DNA of 64,000 nt from Helicobacter mesocricetorum (GCF_900198605.1 NZ_FZPJ01000004.1:24825-88824); one strand, 5' to 3'; shown: positions 9,000 through 19,207, counted from the first letter of the stretch. The notes: generated by a model not told the origin, from the letters alone. A program made the numbers and translations.

Positions 9000-10208
9000 T
9001 TAAGATTCTGTGAATTTATAACCATTAAGTAATAAAGCTTTTCTGATTTGTTCTTGGTGTTCTGCCCCTTTTGTTTCTAGCCTTACAGAAATATTAGCAT
9101 CCCCATAGACTAAAGAAGCAGAGATTCTGTCAAAATCTACTTTTACGATATTGGCTTGGAGGTTAGAGAGCAGATTGCTTAAACGTTCTAAGCTTCCGGG
9201 TTTATCAATAAGTGTAACACTAAAACTCATTTTGCGGTGAGAGCGCACTAAGCCTTTTTCTATAATAACCCCAAGCATATTGACATCAATATTTCCACCA
9301 CTTAAGACAAGCCCAATAAATTCCTTATCTTTGATGGTGAATTTATGGTGTAAGAGTGCGGCAACTACACTTGCACCAGCCCCCTCTACAACGAGTTTTT
9401 GATTTTCTAAAAGGTATAAAATCGCATTGGCAATTTCTTCATCATCAACCATTACAATTTCATCAACAACCTCTAAGATATGATGAAAATTCTTTGCATT
9501 CACATCACGCACTGCTATCCCATCGGCAATAGTTCGGACTTCTTTTGTGCTTTGAATGCTTTTTTGGTAAAAGGAGTGATACATCCCTGGAGCTCCTTTG
9601 GCGACAACTCCTATGATTCTTGTATTAGGGAGCATTTGTTTATATACAGAGGCTATGCCAGTAATTAATCCACCACCGCCAATAGGCACAACAATAGTAG
9701 TGAGGTTGTTTTGATCTTCTATCATTTCTAAAGCGATGGTGCCTTGTCCTGCTATGACTTCATCATCGCTAAAAGGGTGGATGAAATGCAGTTTATTTTC
9801 TTTGGCGAATTCAAGTGCATAGGCATAAGCTTCGTCATAATTATTGCCATATAAGATAGCCTCTGCTCCTAATTCCTTGACCCCCATAACTTTTAATAAG
9901 GGTGTAGCCTCTGGCATCACAATCACCGCCTTTATGCCATAATGTTTTGCGCTATATGCTACGCCTTGTGCGTGATTACCGGCACTTGCTGCGATAACTC
10001 CTTTGGCTCTTTGGGATTGATTTAAAGTGGATATTTTATTAAAAGCACCCCTTAGTTTGAAAGAACCTGTGTTTTGGAGATTTTCTTGTTTAACATAAAC
10101 TTGAGATTGGCTAATGTGGCTAAGTTTAGGGGCAAAAGCAAGTTTTGTGTGTTGGCAGATGCCTTTTAAACGTTTTTTGGCATCAATAAACTTAGCAAGA
10201 GCAATCAT
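9000..10208 (-). CDS. ilvA: Threonine ammonia-lyase (threonine dehydratase)
   Basis: A PLP fold-type II enzyme converting threonine to 2-oxobutanoate, for isoleucine synthesis or threonine breakdown. The PLP lysine lies in NTGSFKLRGAFNK, the phosphate-binding loop is VVPIGGGGLITG, and SAGNHAQGVAYSAK is the substrate loop. Residues after about 325 form one ACT-like regulatory domain, the short (about 400-residue) form common in Campylobacterota. I chose the ATG at 10208, preceded by AAAGGC; the longer frame from 10250 lies further inside the upstream gene. It overlaps the CoA-binding gene by 17 bases. Confidence 0.93.
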   Translation of the reverse strand: MIALAKFIDAKKRLKGICQHTKLAFAPKLSHISQSQVYVKQENLQNTGSFKLRGAFNKISTLNQSQRAKGVIAASAGNHAQGVAYSAKHYGIKAVIVMPEATPLLKVMGVKELGAEAILYGNNYDEAYAYALEFAKENKLHFIHPFSDDEVIAGQGTIALEMIEDQNNLTTIVVPIGGGGLITGIASVYKQMLPNTRIIGVVAKGAPGMYHSFYQKSIQSTKEVRTIADGIAVRDVNAKNFHHILEVVDEIVMVDDEEIANAILYLLENQKLVVEGAGASVVAALLHHKFTIKDKEFIGLVLSGGNIDVNMLGVIIEKGLVRSHRKMSFSVTLIDKPGSLERLSNLLSNLQANIVKVDFDRISASLVYGDANISVRLETKGAEHQEQIRKALLLNGYKFTES

Positions 10209-10635
10209 AAAATAGCCTTTGGTGTTCAAGTTTGATGCAGGAATTTTCAATATAAAGTAGGTTATTTTGCTCTAAAATGTTTTTTGCCTCTTGGCTTTGT
10301 AGTCCTAATTGAATCCATACGCATTTAGGTTTATTAGGAAGTTCTATAATTTCTTCAGCAATGCCTTTTAATGCTTCACTCTTTCTAAAAATATTGAGTA
10401 TTTCTATTTCTCCATTTTTTTGAATGGATTCTTCGCTAAAAGCCTCTTGTAAAGAATGATAGGCTTTTTTGCCTAAAATCTCCCCTCCTTTTGGATAAAT
10501 AGGGATAATGTTAAAGCCCTTTTGGAGAAGGTATTGCGCCACTTGATGGCTTGTTTTTGTAGGATCTGGAGAAAGTCCTAAAATTGCTATATTTTTTGGT
10601 GTGTTTAGAAGTGTTTTTTTAAGAGTATCTAGCAT
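10192..10635 (-). CDS. CoA-binding domain protein (YccU family)
   Basis: This 147-residue protein is a single CoA-binding Rossmann domain, with NIAILGLSPDPTKTSHQVAQYL at the N-terminus and an EIIELPNKPKCVWIQLG strand-turn motif. Family members bind CoA, and their physiological role is unresolved. It is the first gene of the minus-strand run ending at rnj. Confidence 0.85.
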   Translation of the reverse strand: MLDTLKKTLLNTPKNIAILGLSPDPTKTSHQVAQYLLQKGFNIIPIYPKGGEILGKKAYHSLQEAFSEESIQKNGEIEILNIFRKSEALKGIAEEIIELPNKPKCVWIQLGLQSQEAKNILEQNNLLYIENSCIKLEHQRLFYDCSC

Positions 10636-10749
10636 AAGATTGTCCTTGTGGTTTATTGGGGCTTATAGAATCTAAAAAATATTGTAACAAAAATTTTTAT
10701 AATATTCTGTTTAGACAATAAAAATTCAAGAAAGAATGGCTAAATAGGT

Positions 10750-10755
10750 TATAAT
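10750..10755 (+). promoter_or_regulatory. -10 element for the MoeB-like gene
   Basis: A TATAAT about 33 bases upstream of the ATG at 10788, in an AT-rich 150-base divergent intergenic region. Confidence 0.5.
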
Positions 10756-10787
10756 TGGGATTATTTTAGGTTTTTTAAGGAAATAAA

Positions 10788-11570
10788 ATGGCATTAAGCA
10801 CAGAAGAGTTAGAAAGATACAATCGCAATCTTTTATTAGAGGGTGTCGGGGAAGAGGGGCAGGAGAAATTAAAGAGAGCTAAGGTTTTTGTAGTTGGTGC
10901 TGGTGGGCTTGGGTCTCCGGTGTTGTATTATCTAGCCGCTGCTGGTGTGGGTGAGATTGGGATATGTGATGGAGATATTTTAGATTTAAGTAATCTCCAA
11001 AGACAGATTTTGCACAATACTCAAGATTTGCAAAAAAATAAGGCACAATCTGCTAAAGAAAAATTAGCAATTTTAAATCCAAATCTTAAAATCAATACCT
11101 ACAAAGAACGACTAAACGCTAATAATATTTTGGGGATTCTTAAAGATTATGATTTAGTGGTTGAAGCTACGGATGCTTTTGCTTCGAAGTTTTTAGTAAA
11201 TGATGCTTGCATTTTAGCAAATAAAATCTTAGTAAGGGGGAGTGCTTTGCACTTTTGCGGACAGGCTATGAGTATTAAGCCTAAAGAGAGTGCTTGTTAT
11301 GCTTGTCTTTTTGATAGTCCTCCAAAGGGAGTTGTTTTAACAGGTGCTGAAGTAGGAATCTTAGGTTCAGTAGCAGGGCTTTTTGGTTGTATTGAGGCTA
11401 ATGAAGTCATCAAGATACTTACAGGAGTTGGGAAACCGCTTTTTAATCAATTGTTGAGTTGTGATATTAGAGATATGGAGTTTAGAAAAATTAATATAAA
11501 ACGAAACCCTCATTGTAGGGTGTGTGGAGAGAGTGGCTTAAATACCCTTGATTCTAAGCTCTATGCCTAG
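10788..11570 (+). CDS. moeB: MoeB/ThiF-family adenylyltransferase
   Basis: A 260-residue E1-like enzyme that adenylates the C-terminal Gly-Gly of a ubiquitin-fold sulfur carrier (MoaD or ThiS). Visible are the ATP loop FVVGAGGLGSPVLYYLAAAGVG, DLSNLQRQILH, and two CxxC zinc pairs (CYAC and CRVC). The catalytic-region segment is VEATDAFASKF. The length and both zinc pairs favour MoeB of molybdopterin synthesis, but ThiF of thiamine synthesis is possible. The gene stands alone and converges on the cytochrome c gene two bases away. Confidence 0.88.
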   Translation: MALSTEELERYNRNLLLEGVGEEGQEKLKRAKVFVVGAGGLGSPVLYYLAAAGVGEIGICDGDILDLSNLQRQILHNTQDLQKNKAQSAKEKLAILNPNLKINTYKERLNANNILGILKDYDLVVEATDAFASKFLVNDACILANKILVRGSALHFCGQAMSIKPKESACYACLFDSPPKGVVLTGAEVGILGSVAGLFGCIEANEVIKILTGVGKPLFNQLLSCDIRDMEFRKINIKRNPHCRVCGESGLNTLDSKLYA

Positions 11571-11572
11571 AA

Positions 11573-12067
11573 CTATCGGAGTGTTTCTATATAATATCCA
11601 ATATCCTCCATATCTTTTTTAGTATAACGTTGGGCGATTTGGTTTTTAATAAAGCGTGATTGTCCTTGAAAAGTTTGATTTTGGTAGCTTTTAAGCTCAT
11701 CGGCAATATCTGCCGCTTTCCAAGTGTTAATAGAGGGTTTGCCTACAATAGAGACTTCCGCATTTTTTCCGTGGCAGGTTGCACAATCCCTTTGAAAAAG
11801 TTTCTCCCCATTTTCTAAATTTGCCCTTTTATTGCTAGAATCAACTTTGCCTGTGCCAATTAAACTTTCTAAAAAGCTTTTTTCTTGTGTGGTTAAATCT
11901 GCATCTTCACGAATAATTTGAATATCTTTTGAGTCTAGATTTTTAGAATATTTTTTTAAGATTGCTTTAATTTCTTCCCCAAATTCCCCCTTGAGTTCAA
12001 AACAAATACAATCTTCAGCATTTAAAAAGCTAAGACATAAAACAGCCAATAAAAAGAATTTCTTCAT
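11573..12067 (-). CDS. Periplasmic monoheme c-type cytochrome
   Basis: A 164-residue protein with a Sec signal peptide (MKKFFLLAVLCLSFLNA) and one heme c site, CATCH, at about residues 95-99 in the C-terminal cytochrome domain. The N-terminal 70 residues precede it and contain a Cys-Ile-Cys pair just after the signal. The start at ATG 12067 has a good GGAG six bases upstream; an upstream TTG is less likely. It probably shuttles electrons in the periplasm; the partner is unknown. Confidence 0.88.
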   Translation of the reverse strand: MKKFFLLAVLCLSFLNAEDCICFELKGEFGEEIKAILKKYSKNLDSKDIQIIREDADLTTQEKSFLESLIGTGKVDSSNKRANLENGEKLFQRDCATCHGKNAEVSIVGKPSINTWKAADIADELKSYQNQTFQGQSRFIKNQIAQRYTKKDMEDIGYYIETLR

Positions 12068-12437
12068 AATGCGCTCCAACTTTTAAGGTTTTAAATCATT
12101 TTTACAATTCTGCCAAAAAAATATTTAATTTTTTATTTCTATTCATAATTAAAAGCTACTTTAGGTAGGATGTTTTATAATTCTAGTCGCCTGAGTGAAA
12201 CGCAATTTTATTTTGAGTCCAACACATTGAGTAGTGCTGGTCGTATAGATTTCTTTGTGTGATGGTGTTTTCGTTATTAGTCTCTTAAGTTGAGATGAGA
12301 ATCTGCCACCTAATAAGAAACTTATGATTGGAATTTTTGCCATTTACGGGCTTACATTAGTAGAACGTTCACTTGGGTTTTTAATTTTTAAAGTTTTTAA
12401 ATCTGAAGATTTTAAAGATTAAAAATAAAGGTAAATT
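12068..12437. other. Intergenic region with a possible gene relic
   Basis: About 370 bases. Plus-strand readings YNSSRLSETQFYFESNTLSS (about 12175-12235) and LMIGIFAIYGLTLVERSLGF (about 12325-12385) look protein-like but are separated by stops, so a decayed gene is possible. I see no riboswitch or RNA gene. The last 40 bases carry the purD ribosome site (AAAGGTAA). Confidence 0.35.
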
Positions 12438-13703
12438 ATGGAGATTGTGATTGTCGGAAGTGGCGGTAGAGAATACGCCATTGGTTTAGCATTGCAAAAT
12501 GAATGCAGGATTGAGGGAATCTATTTTTATCCCGGAAATGGAGCAACGGAAAAATTAGGAAAAAACATTGACTTTAAAAATCACAAAGATTTTGTAGAGT
12601 TTGCCGTAAGGGAAAAAATAGGGCTTGTTATAATAGGTCCTGAAGCTCCTTTGGTAGAAGGTTTGGCTGATATACTAAGGGAAAATGATATTTTAGTCTT
12701 TGGTCCCAGTTCAAAAGCTGCTAGGCTAGAGGGTTCTAAGGTTTATATGAAGGAATTTGCAAGGCGATATGATATACCAACAGCGACGTTTGTGCAAACC
12801 CAAGATTATGCAGAAGCTTGTCGTTTTATTGAAACTTTGAATCTCCCTATTGTTGTTAAAGCTGATGGTTTATGTGCTGGTAAGGGTGTAGTTATCGCCC
12901 AAAGCTATGAAGAAGCAAAAAATACTGCCAAAGAAATGTTAAGTGGTAAATCCTTTGGGGATTCGGGTAAAAAAATAGTGATTGAAGAATATTTAGAGGG
13001 TTTTGAATTATCTGTTTTTGCAATGTGTGATGGTAAGGATTTTATACTTCTGCCCGCTGCACAAGATCATAAACGACTATTAGATAGTGATAAAGGTCCT
13101 AATACTGGAGGAATGGGGGCTTATGCTCCCTCTTCTTTGGCAACCCCTGCTCTCCTTGAAGAAATCAAAGAAACCATTATTGATCCCACTTTAACAGGTA
13201 TGGAAAGAGAGGGGAATCCTTTTAGCGGTGTCCTCTTTTGTGGCATTATGGTGGTTAAAGGCAGACCCTATTTGCTTGAGTTTAATGTTCGCTTTGGAGA
13301 TCCAGAATGCGAGGTGCTAATGCCTTTATTTAAAAGAGGTCTTTTGGATTGTCTTATGGGCTGTGCTAAGGGTGATTTGAAAAATGTTGATTATGAATTA
13401 GAAGAAAACGTTTGTGTTGGCGTGGTGGTTGCTTCAAAAGAATATCCTTATAAAAACTCTAAAAAAGAAAAGATTACCTTTTTAGATGCTACTCCTGTGG
13501 AAAATGCTTCCATTGTTTTTGCTGGAGTGCAAAAAGATGGAAAACATCTTTTAGCAAGTGGTGGAAGAGTTCTTGTGTGTGTAGGCAAGGGTAGGAATGT
13601 TAAAGAGGCGACTAAAAATGCCTATGGAATAGTTAAAACTATAAAGTTTGAGGGGATGCAGTTCCGTAAAGACATTGCTTATCAAGTCTTGGAGGAGGAA
13701 TAA
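12438..13703 (+). CDS. purD: Phosphoribosylamine-glycine ligase
   Basis: GAR synthetase, the second step of de novo purine synthesis: phosphoribosylamine + glycine + ATP. The 421-residue length is normal. IVGSGGREYAIG begins the N-domain. The ATP-grasp core shows VVKADGLCAGKGVVIA, GPNTGGMGAYAP, and EFNVRFGDPECEVL with metal-binding Glu/Asn. Its stop overlaps the start of the RDD gene by one base, so the two are translationally coupled. Confidence 0.97.
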   Translation: MEIVIVGSGGREYAIGLALQNECRIEGIYFYPGNGATEKLGKNIDFKNHKDFVEFAVREKIGLVIIGPEAPLVEGLADILRENDILVFGPSSKAARLEGSKVYMKEFARRYDIPTATFVQTQDYAEACRFIETLNLPIVVKADGLCAGKGVVIAQSYEEAKNTAKEMLSGKSFGDSGKKIVIEEYLEGFELSVFAMCDGKDFILLPAAQDHKRLLDSDKGPNTGGMGAYAPSSLATPALLEEIKETIIDPTLTGMEREGNPFSGVLFCGIMVVKGRPYLLEFNVRFGDPECEVLMPLFKRGLLDCLMGCAKGDLKNVDYELEENVCVGVVVASKEYPYKNSKKEKITFLDATPVENASIVFAGVQKDGKHLLASGGRVLVCVGKGRNVKEATKNAYGIVKTIKFEGMQFRKDIAYQVLEEE

Positions 13704-14161
13704 TGAATGTAGAAAAGATTGAAGAAATACTTGCAAGAGAAGAGCTACAAATTGCTCCTTTATGGAAACGATTTGTAGCTTTTGTGATTGATGAATTACT
13801 AATAAGTATGATAATACTTGGAATCGCTTGGGAGGAAATCTCACAAAATTCTCAAGATATAGAAATCGCCTTAGAGATTGTATCAGATTATACATTCTCA
13901 ATGTTTATAATTGCTATTGTTTATCATTGGCTTTTTGTCAAATTTTATGGGGCTACAATAGGCAAAATGGTTGTTAAAATTAAAGTGGTTGAAGTTGCTC
14001 TTTTGGATAATCCTAGCCTTATGCAATCTTTTTTACGTTCTTTAGTAAGATTCTTAAGTATGGTTTTGTTTTATATCCCTTTTCTCTTTATACTAAATAG
14101 CCGAGTTTATCAAGCCTTGCACGATAGAATCGTAAATACCATTGTTATAGAGCTTAAATAA
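13703..14161 (+). CDS. RDD-family membrane protein
   Basis: A 152-residue protein with three hydrophobic segments and the RDD signature: WKRFVAFVIDELLIS (Arg, Asp) and a later QALHDRIVNTIVI. RDD proteins are small integral membrane proteins of mostly unknown role, some linked to ion transport. It lies between purD and lptD, the same place as in H. pylori (HP1217 by recall). Confidence 0.85.
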   Translation: MNVEKIEEILAREELQIAPLWKRFVAFVIDELLISMIILGIAWEEISQNSQDIEIALEIVSDYTFSMFIIAIVYHWLFVKFYGATIGKMVVKIKVVEVALLDNPSLMQSFLRSLVRFLSMVLFYIPFLFILNSRVYQALHDRIVNTIVIELK

Positions 14162-14162
14162 T

Positions 14163-16289
14163 ATGTTTTTGAAAAAAAGTGCTTGTTCCATTGCCCTTAC
14201 AGCCATTCTAATAGCCCCTAGTATTATGAGTGCCAAACCTTCTATTAAGCATTTTAATAAAAACCAAGAAGTAGTTTTTGAATTTTTAGCAGATGATGTG
14301 GAGTATGATAAAGCGCAAATTATAGGAAAAGGCAATGTTACTATCATTAATTTAGATTATTTTGTAACCGCTAATAGAGCTATTTATGATACCCAAACAG
14401 GAGAGATAACCCTTATAGACAATGTCAATGCCTACAAAGGGAATTCGCTTTATTTGAAGGCACAAAAGGTAAAGATTAAAGTCCAAGAGGATTATTCCTT
14501 TTTGGAGCCTTTTTATCTACAAGAGTTGCAAAGTGGTTTGTGGGTGAATTCTAAAACCGCAGAGTTTGATGGCAGTGTTTATCAACTAGAAGATACCACG
14601 GTTTCAGCTTGTAGGGTGCATAATCCTATTTGGAAGATTCAAGCAGCACAGGCGGAATATGACGTTAATAAAGAGTGGTTAAAAGTTTGGCATCCTCGTT
14701 TGTGCGTGTATGATACGCCTATTTTATATTTTCCTTATTTATCCTTTTCTGCTGGTTATAAGAGAAAAAGTGGTTTGCTCTACCCAATAATTGGGAACTC
14801 TCGCGATGATGGTTTTATTTACTCACAACCTATATTTATCGCACCAAATAATTGGTGGGATATGACTTTTTCGCCACAAATTAGGACAAGAAGAGGTGCG
14901 GGATTTTATAATGAATTTAGGGTAATTGATGATAAAAATCAGATTTTTTGGTTAAATTTTGGAGTTTTTAGAAATACCAATAGCTATCAAGATACTTATA
15001 ATTTAGAAAATCAAGAGCATTATGGAATACAGCTTGAATATTCGCGTAAAGATTTATTGACAAAATCGCATAATTATTTTCGCGAAGATGGTTTATATAC
15101 AGATATTTCTCAAATTTCTGATATTGATTATTTTAAAACCCAAGCAGAACAAGCAAGAGAGCGAGCAGATTTGCAAGGTAGTTTGCTAACCTCGCGTTTA
15201 AATTATTTTTTAAAAAGCGATAATGATTATGTGGGGTTTTATGGTAGATATTACTCCGATTTAGAAAAAACAAGTAATGCAGAAACTTTGCAAACCTTGC
15301 CTGAGATTCAATACCACCGACAAATTGATAGTATTTTAGTGGATAATTTTTATTATTCTTTTGATTATGGGGTGAAGAATTATACAAGACCTATTGGTTA
15401 TCGTGCGATTCAACAAGAAGCAAAATTGCCTTTTATTTATACACAAAGCTTATTAGATGATTATGCTAATGTCTCTATATCTCCTGTATTTTATGGGACA
15501 ATGATAGATTATAACAATGCATCGGGTTTGAATTTAGAAAATGGAAGATATTTTAGCCAACATTATGTCTTTAATGCAGATACAGATTTGGTAAAAAAAT
15601 ATAATAATTTTGGGCATACCTTAAACTTGGGTATGCAATATACCTTTCCTGGAGTAGATAATAAAAAAGGAAGTTTTACAGATTTTTTTGAATTACCGGG
15701 GGATAGGCAGGAGTTTTTATTAAGCGGTTCTCAATATTTTTATGACTTAGATAATGTTTTATTGCTGTCTCATAAAATCAATCAAGCTTTTTATTTTGAG
15801 GATAGTAATCGCACAGGAGAACTTCACAATGAAATCCAGTATTTTTACAATCACCATTGGAGATTCTTAAGCAGTATCTTTTATTCCCATTCAAGGAATA
15901 GAATATCAGAAGCTACCCATCAAGCCGAATATAAAGAGGATTTTTTGGTGGCGACATTTAGCCATTTTATTCGTGAGAAATTTGCTAGAAACGATCTTGT
16001 AAAAGGGAGATTTGGCGAGGCAAATTATATCAATGCGGGATTTAAAAGAGATTTTGAAGATTTTGTTTTATACGCAAATGTTGGTTATGATTATAAAGAA
16101 AAATATTTCAAGACTTGGCAGGTTGGCATTGATACAGAGATTCGTTGTTTTGCCTTTGGGATTAAGTATGTAAGCACAATCCATCCTGTGCTAACTACTA
16201 GAGGGGCTGAGGCAAGAGATGATAGGTATGTTCTCTTAACCGTCAAATTTATACCACTTTTAAGCAGTGATATAAAGCTTAGTCGTTAA
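14163..16289 (+). CDS. lptD: LPS-assembly outer-membrane protein LptD
   Basis: The 708-residue protein has a signal peptide (cleaved near Met-Ser-Ala-Lys), an N-terminal OstA/LptA-like beta-jellyroll (about residues 40-180) and a large C-terminal beta-barrel rich in aromatic alternation. LptD with the lipoprotein LptE inserts LPS into the outer leaflet. An internal QLEDTTVSAC and later single Cys residues may be redox-active. The start lies one base after the RDD stop. Confidence 0.93.
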   Translation: MFLKKSACSIALTAILIAPSIMSAKPSIKHFNKNQEVVFEFLADDVEYDKAQIIGKGNVTIINLDYFVTANRAIYDTQTGEITLIDNVNAYKGNSLYLKAQKVKIKVQEDYSFLEPFYLQELQSGLWVNSKTAEFDGSVYQLEDTTVSACRVHNPIWKIQAAQAEYDVNKEWLKVWHPRLCVYDTPILYFPYLSFSAGYKRKSGLLYPIIGNSRDDGFIYSQPIFIAPNNWWDMTFSPQIRTRRGAGFYNEFRVIDDKNQIFWLNFGVFRNTNSYQDTYNLENQEHYGIQLEYSRKDLLTKSHNYFREDGLYTDISQISDIDYFKTQAEQARERADLQGSLLTSRLNYFLKSDNDYVGFYGRYYSDLEKTSNAETLQTLPEIQYHRQIDSILVDNFYYSFDYGVKNYTRPIGYRAIQQEAKLPFIYTQSLLDDYANVSISPVFYGTMIDYNNASGLNLENGRYFSQHYVFNADTDLVKKYNNFGHTLNLGMQYTFPGVDNKKGSFTDFFELPGDRQEFLLSGSQYFYDLDNVLLLSHKINQAFYFEDSNRTGELHNEIQYFYNHHWRFLSSIFYSHSRNRISEATHQAEYKEDFLVATFSHFIREKFARNDLVKGRFGEANYINAGFKRDFEDFVLYANVGYDYKEKYFKTWQVGIDTEIRCFAFGIKYVSTIHPVLTTRGAEARDDRYVLLTVKFIPLLSSDIKLSR

Positions 16290-16303
16290 GAGAGGGCAAA
16301 AAT

Positions 16304-16987
16304 TTGGACTTGTTAGGGAATTCACAGCATTCTCCAAGACGCAAAATTTTTTTTGAAAACCGCGAAGATGCTTTAGCTAAATTGTTAAATAATTTACCTT
16401 TGAATTTTTTTCTTAAAGAAGATTGTGTGGTGGTGGGAATCTCATTTGCAGGAGTTTATTTTGCACAGAGATTAGCACAAACTATAAAGGCTCCTTTGGC
16501 TTTTCTTTTTACCTCGCCTATTTACGCGCCGAATAATCCAGAATGCGAAATTGCTATGGCAACAGAAACTCAAGATGTTGTTATTAATGATTTTTTAGTC
16601 GAATCTTTTGGGATTAGTTTGGATTATATTTATGGAGAAGTAGAGAGGCAATATGATGATAAGATATTGCCTTTAATTTACCAGTATCGCAAAGGAAATC
16701 CTTTAATGTCTTTTAAAAATAAAAATGTTTTATTAGTTGATGAGGGTATTGATAGTGGTATTACTGCTTTTGCTTCGATTAAATCTATGGTTACCCTACA
16801 AGCTAAGACGATTTATTGTGCGACGCCCATAGCTCCTTTGGAGGTTGCTAAAGCTATTGAGGAGACAATAGATGGTGTTTTTTGCCTTTATAAATTAAAA
16901 GATTTTGTGGATATTGGGTATTATTATAGGGATTATACACCAATCCCTACATCTACTATCGAGGAAATTTTTACTAAAATACAATAG
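16304..16987 (+). CDS. Phosphoribosyltransferase-fold protein
   Basis: A 227-residue protein with the PRPP-binding signature VLLVDEGIDSGITAFASIKSM at about residues 144-164, a type I PRTase fold. The start is a TTG at 16304 with AGAGGG eight bases upstream; no ATG fits better. The substrate is unknown. Position between lptD and pnp matches H. pylori HP1214 by recall; other Campylobacterota carry a similar hypothetical here. Confidence 0.8.
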   Translation: MDLLGNSQHSPRRKIFFENREDALAKLLNNLPLNFFLKEDCVVVGISFAGVYFAQRLAQTIKAPLAFLFTSPIYAPNNPECEIAMATETQDVVINDFLVESFGISLDYIYGEVERQYDDKILPLIYQYRKGNPLMSFKNKNVLLVDEGIDSGITAFASIKSMVTLQAKTIYCATPIAPLEVAKAIEETIDGVFCLYKLKDFVDIGYYYRDYTPIPTSTIEEIFTKIQ

Positions 16988-17002
16988 CTTTAAGGAGAAA
17001 TA

Positions 17003-19207
17003 ATGCAAGAAGTGAATCTATTATTTTTAAACAGCCAAGAAAAATATACTTTAGATACTTTTGCGCAATCGGCAAGTGGAAGCGTATATTATCAACAAGG
17101 GAATAATGTCCTTTTAGCTACGGTTACTATTGATACGGATACCATTGTAGAAGAGGATTTTTTGCCTTTAACGGTGCAATACATAGAAAAAGCTTATGCG
17201 GCAGGAAAGTTTCCGGGTGGCTATGTAAAAAGAGAGGCTAAACCTAGTGATTTTGAAACTTTAAGTGCTAGAATCGTAGATAGGAGTTTGCGTCCGCTTT
17301 TTCCTAAAGATTATTGCTACCCTACACAAATTACTATTTTAGTATTAAGTGTAGAGCCTGATGCGGATTTACAAATTTTGGCTTTAAATGCTGCAAGTGT
17401 GGCTCTTTTTGTTTCAGAGATACCTATTAATATCCCTGTTAGTGCTGTGCGTATAGGTAGAATCAATGAAAAATTCATTGTAAATCCTAATGCTAAGGAG
17501 TTAGAGCAAAGCACTTTAGATTTGTTTGTAAGTGGTGCTAATGAAGATTTATTGATGATTGAGATGCGCAGTTTTGGGGGTATTAAAGCCAAAGAGGATT
17601 CCCATTCTCTCCCTCTTGCTAATGAGATTTTAGAGGATCAATTGCATTATTTTAGTGCTAATGAGGCTAATGAGGAGACAATTCTGGAAGCTTTAGAGTT
17701 GGCACAAGAGATGATAGCGCAAAAAAATCAGCTTATTAGCCAACATTTTTCACCTTTTATAAAGAAAGCTATTGTTTTAAAAGAGGGGAGGACAAGTTTT
17801 GTATGTGATAAGATAGAATCTTATATTAGACAAAACTATTTAGAAGAATTAAGAGCGGTGATTTATTTGTTGAGCAAAACAGAGCGCAATAGCAAACTGA
17901 ATGCTTTTGTCAAGAAGATACTGCAAGAGTGGAGAGAGCAAAATCCAGAAGATACAGAATGTTTAAAAGAGAGGGTATTAGAGACAACCTTAAGACTGAA
18001 AAAAGAAATTGTGCGAACTATGATATTAAAAGAAGGCAAGAGAGCTGATGGAAGAAGGTTTGATGAGATTCGTCCTATTAGCATCCAAACTAATATCTTA
18101 CCCAATGCGCATTCTAGTGCGCTTTTTACAAGAGGGCAAACACAAGCTTTGGTTGTAGCAACTTTGGGTGGAGATATGGATGCGCAGAGTTATGAATTAT
18201 TAACAGATAAATGTTCATCTAAAGAGAGGTTTATGGTGCATTATAATTTTCCTCCTTTTTGCGTTGGCGAAGCAAATAGTATATCAGCACCTGGAAGGCG
18301 AGAATTAGGACACGGAAATTTAGCAAAAAGAGCATTAGAATCTAGTCTTGTAGAGGGCAAATTTAAAACCATTCGTCTTGTTTCTGAAATTTTAGAATCC
18401 AATGGTTCTTCTTCTATGGCAACGATTTGTGGTGGTTCTTTGGCATTAGCTGCTGCAGGTGTGCCATGCACAAATTTAATCGCAGGAATCGCTATGGGGT
18501 TGGTTTGTGAGGGGGAAGAGTATGTGATTTTGACAGATATTATGGGGTTAGAAGATCACGATGGTGATATGGATTTTAAAATAGCAGGTTCAAAAAATGG
18601 CATCACTGCTATGCAAATGGATATTAAATTAGGGGGGCTAAACACTAAAATCTTAAAGGCAGTATTGTTACAGGCTAAAGAGGCAAGAATGCGTGTTTTA
18701 GAGATTATGGAGGAGGCTAAGAGTAAAATTGTTTTAAATGAATCTGTGTTACCCACTTCGCAGGTGTTTTCTATCCATCCAAGTAAAATCGTTGAGGTTA
18801 TAGGACAAGGGGGGAAAACGATTAAAGAGATTATTGAGAAGTTTGAAGTTGCTATTGATTTAAATCGTGATAATGGAGAAGTGAGTTTAAGTGGAAAAAA
18901 TAGGCAAAAAGTAGATGCTGCTAAAGAATATATTTTAGGGATTGCCAATAAAGAAAAAGAAGGAAGAATTAATCCTTGGGATCTTTATAAGGTAGGGGAT
19001 ATTTATGTAGGGAAGATAAAAAAGATCGTAGAGTTTGGAGTATTTATAGAGTTGCCACAAGGGTATGATGGATTATTGCATATTTCAAAAGTTATCAATA
19101 GGGGTGAGGGAAAGATTTCTGATTATTTAAATATTGATGATGAAATAAAAGTAGAAGTGTTATCAGTCAATAAAAATAAGGTAGAGCTTGATTGGATAAG
19201 GGAATAA
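17003..19207 (+). CDS. pnp: Polynucleotide phosphorylase
   Basis: A 3'-to-5' phosphorolytic exoribonuclease of the RNA degradosome, 734 residues. Two RNase PH cores are visible, the second containing ADGRRFDEIRPI, FTRGQTQAL and DIMGLEDHDGDMDFKIAG with catalytic Asp residues. A KH domain follows (IGQGGKTIKEIIEKF), then a C-terminal S1 domain (VGDIYVGKIKKIVEFGVFIEL). An AAGGAG site precedes the ATG. With RNase J in the same window, two major mRNA-decay enzymes are present. Confidence 0.97.
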   Translation: MQEVNLLFLNSQEKYTLDTFAQSASGSVYYQQGNNVLLATVTIDTDTIVEEDFLPLTVQYIEKAYAAGKFPGGYVKREAKPSDFETLSARIVDRSLRPLFPKDYCYPTQITILVLSVEPDADLQILALNAASVALFVSEIPINIPVSAVRIGRINEKFIVNPNAKELEQSTLDLFVSGANEDLLMIEMRSFGGIKAKEDSHSLPLANEILEDQLHYFSANEANEETILEALELAQEMIAQKNQLISQHFSPFIKKAIVLKEGRTSFVCDKIESYIRQNYLEELRAVIYLLSKTERNSKLNAFVKKILQEWREQNPEDTECLKERVLETTLRLKKEIVRTMILKEGKRADGRRFDEIRPISIQTNILPNAHSSALFTRGQTQALVVATLGGDMDAQSYELLTDKCSSKERFMVHYNFPPFCVGEANSISAPGRRELGHGNLAKRALESSLVEGKFKTIRLVSEILESNGSSSMATICGGSLALAAAGVPCTNLIAGIAMGLVCEGEEYVILTDIMGLEDHDGDMDFKIAGSKNGITAMQMDIKLGGLNTKILKAVLLQAKEARMRVLEIMEEAKSKIVLNESVLPTSQVFSIHPSKIVEVIGQGGKTIKEIIEKFEVAIDLNRDNGEVSLSGKNRQKVDAAKEYILGIANKEKEGRINPWDLYKVGDIYVGKIKKIVEFGVFIELPQGYDGLLHISKVINRGEGKISDYLNIDDEIKVEVLSVNKNKVELDWIRE

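Noticed and set aside
12161..12343. 60-codon minus-strand ORF in the cytochrome c/purD gap
   Set aside because: No ribosome site, unlikely composition, and the plus-strand readings there look more like a gene relic.
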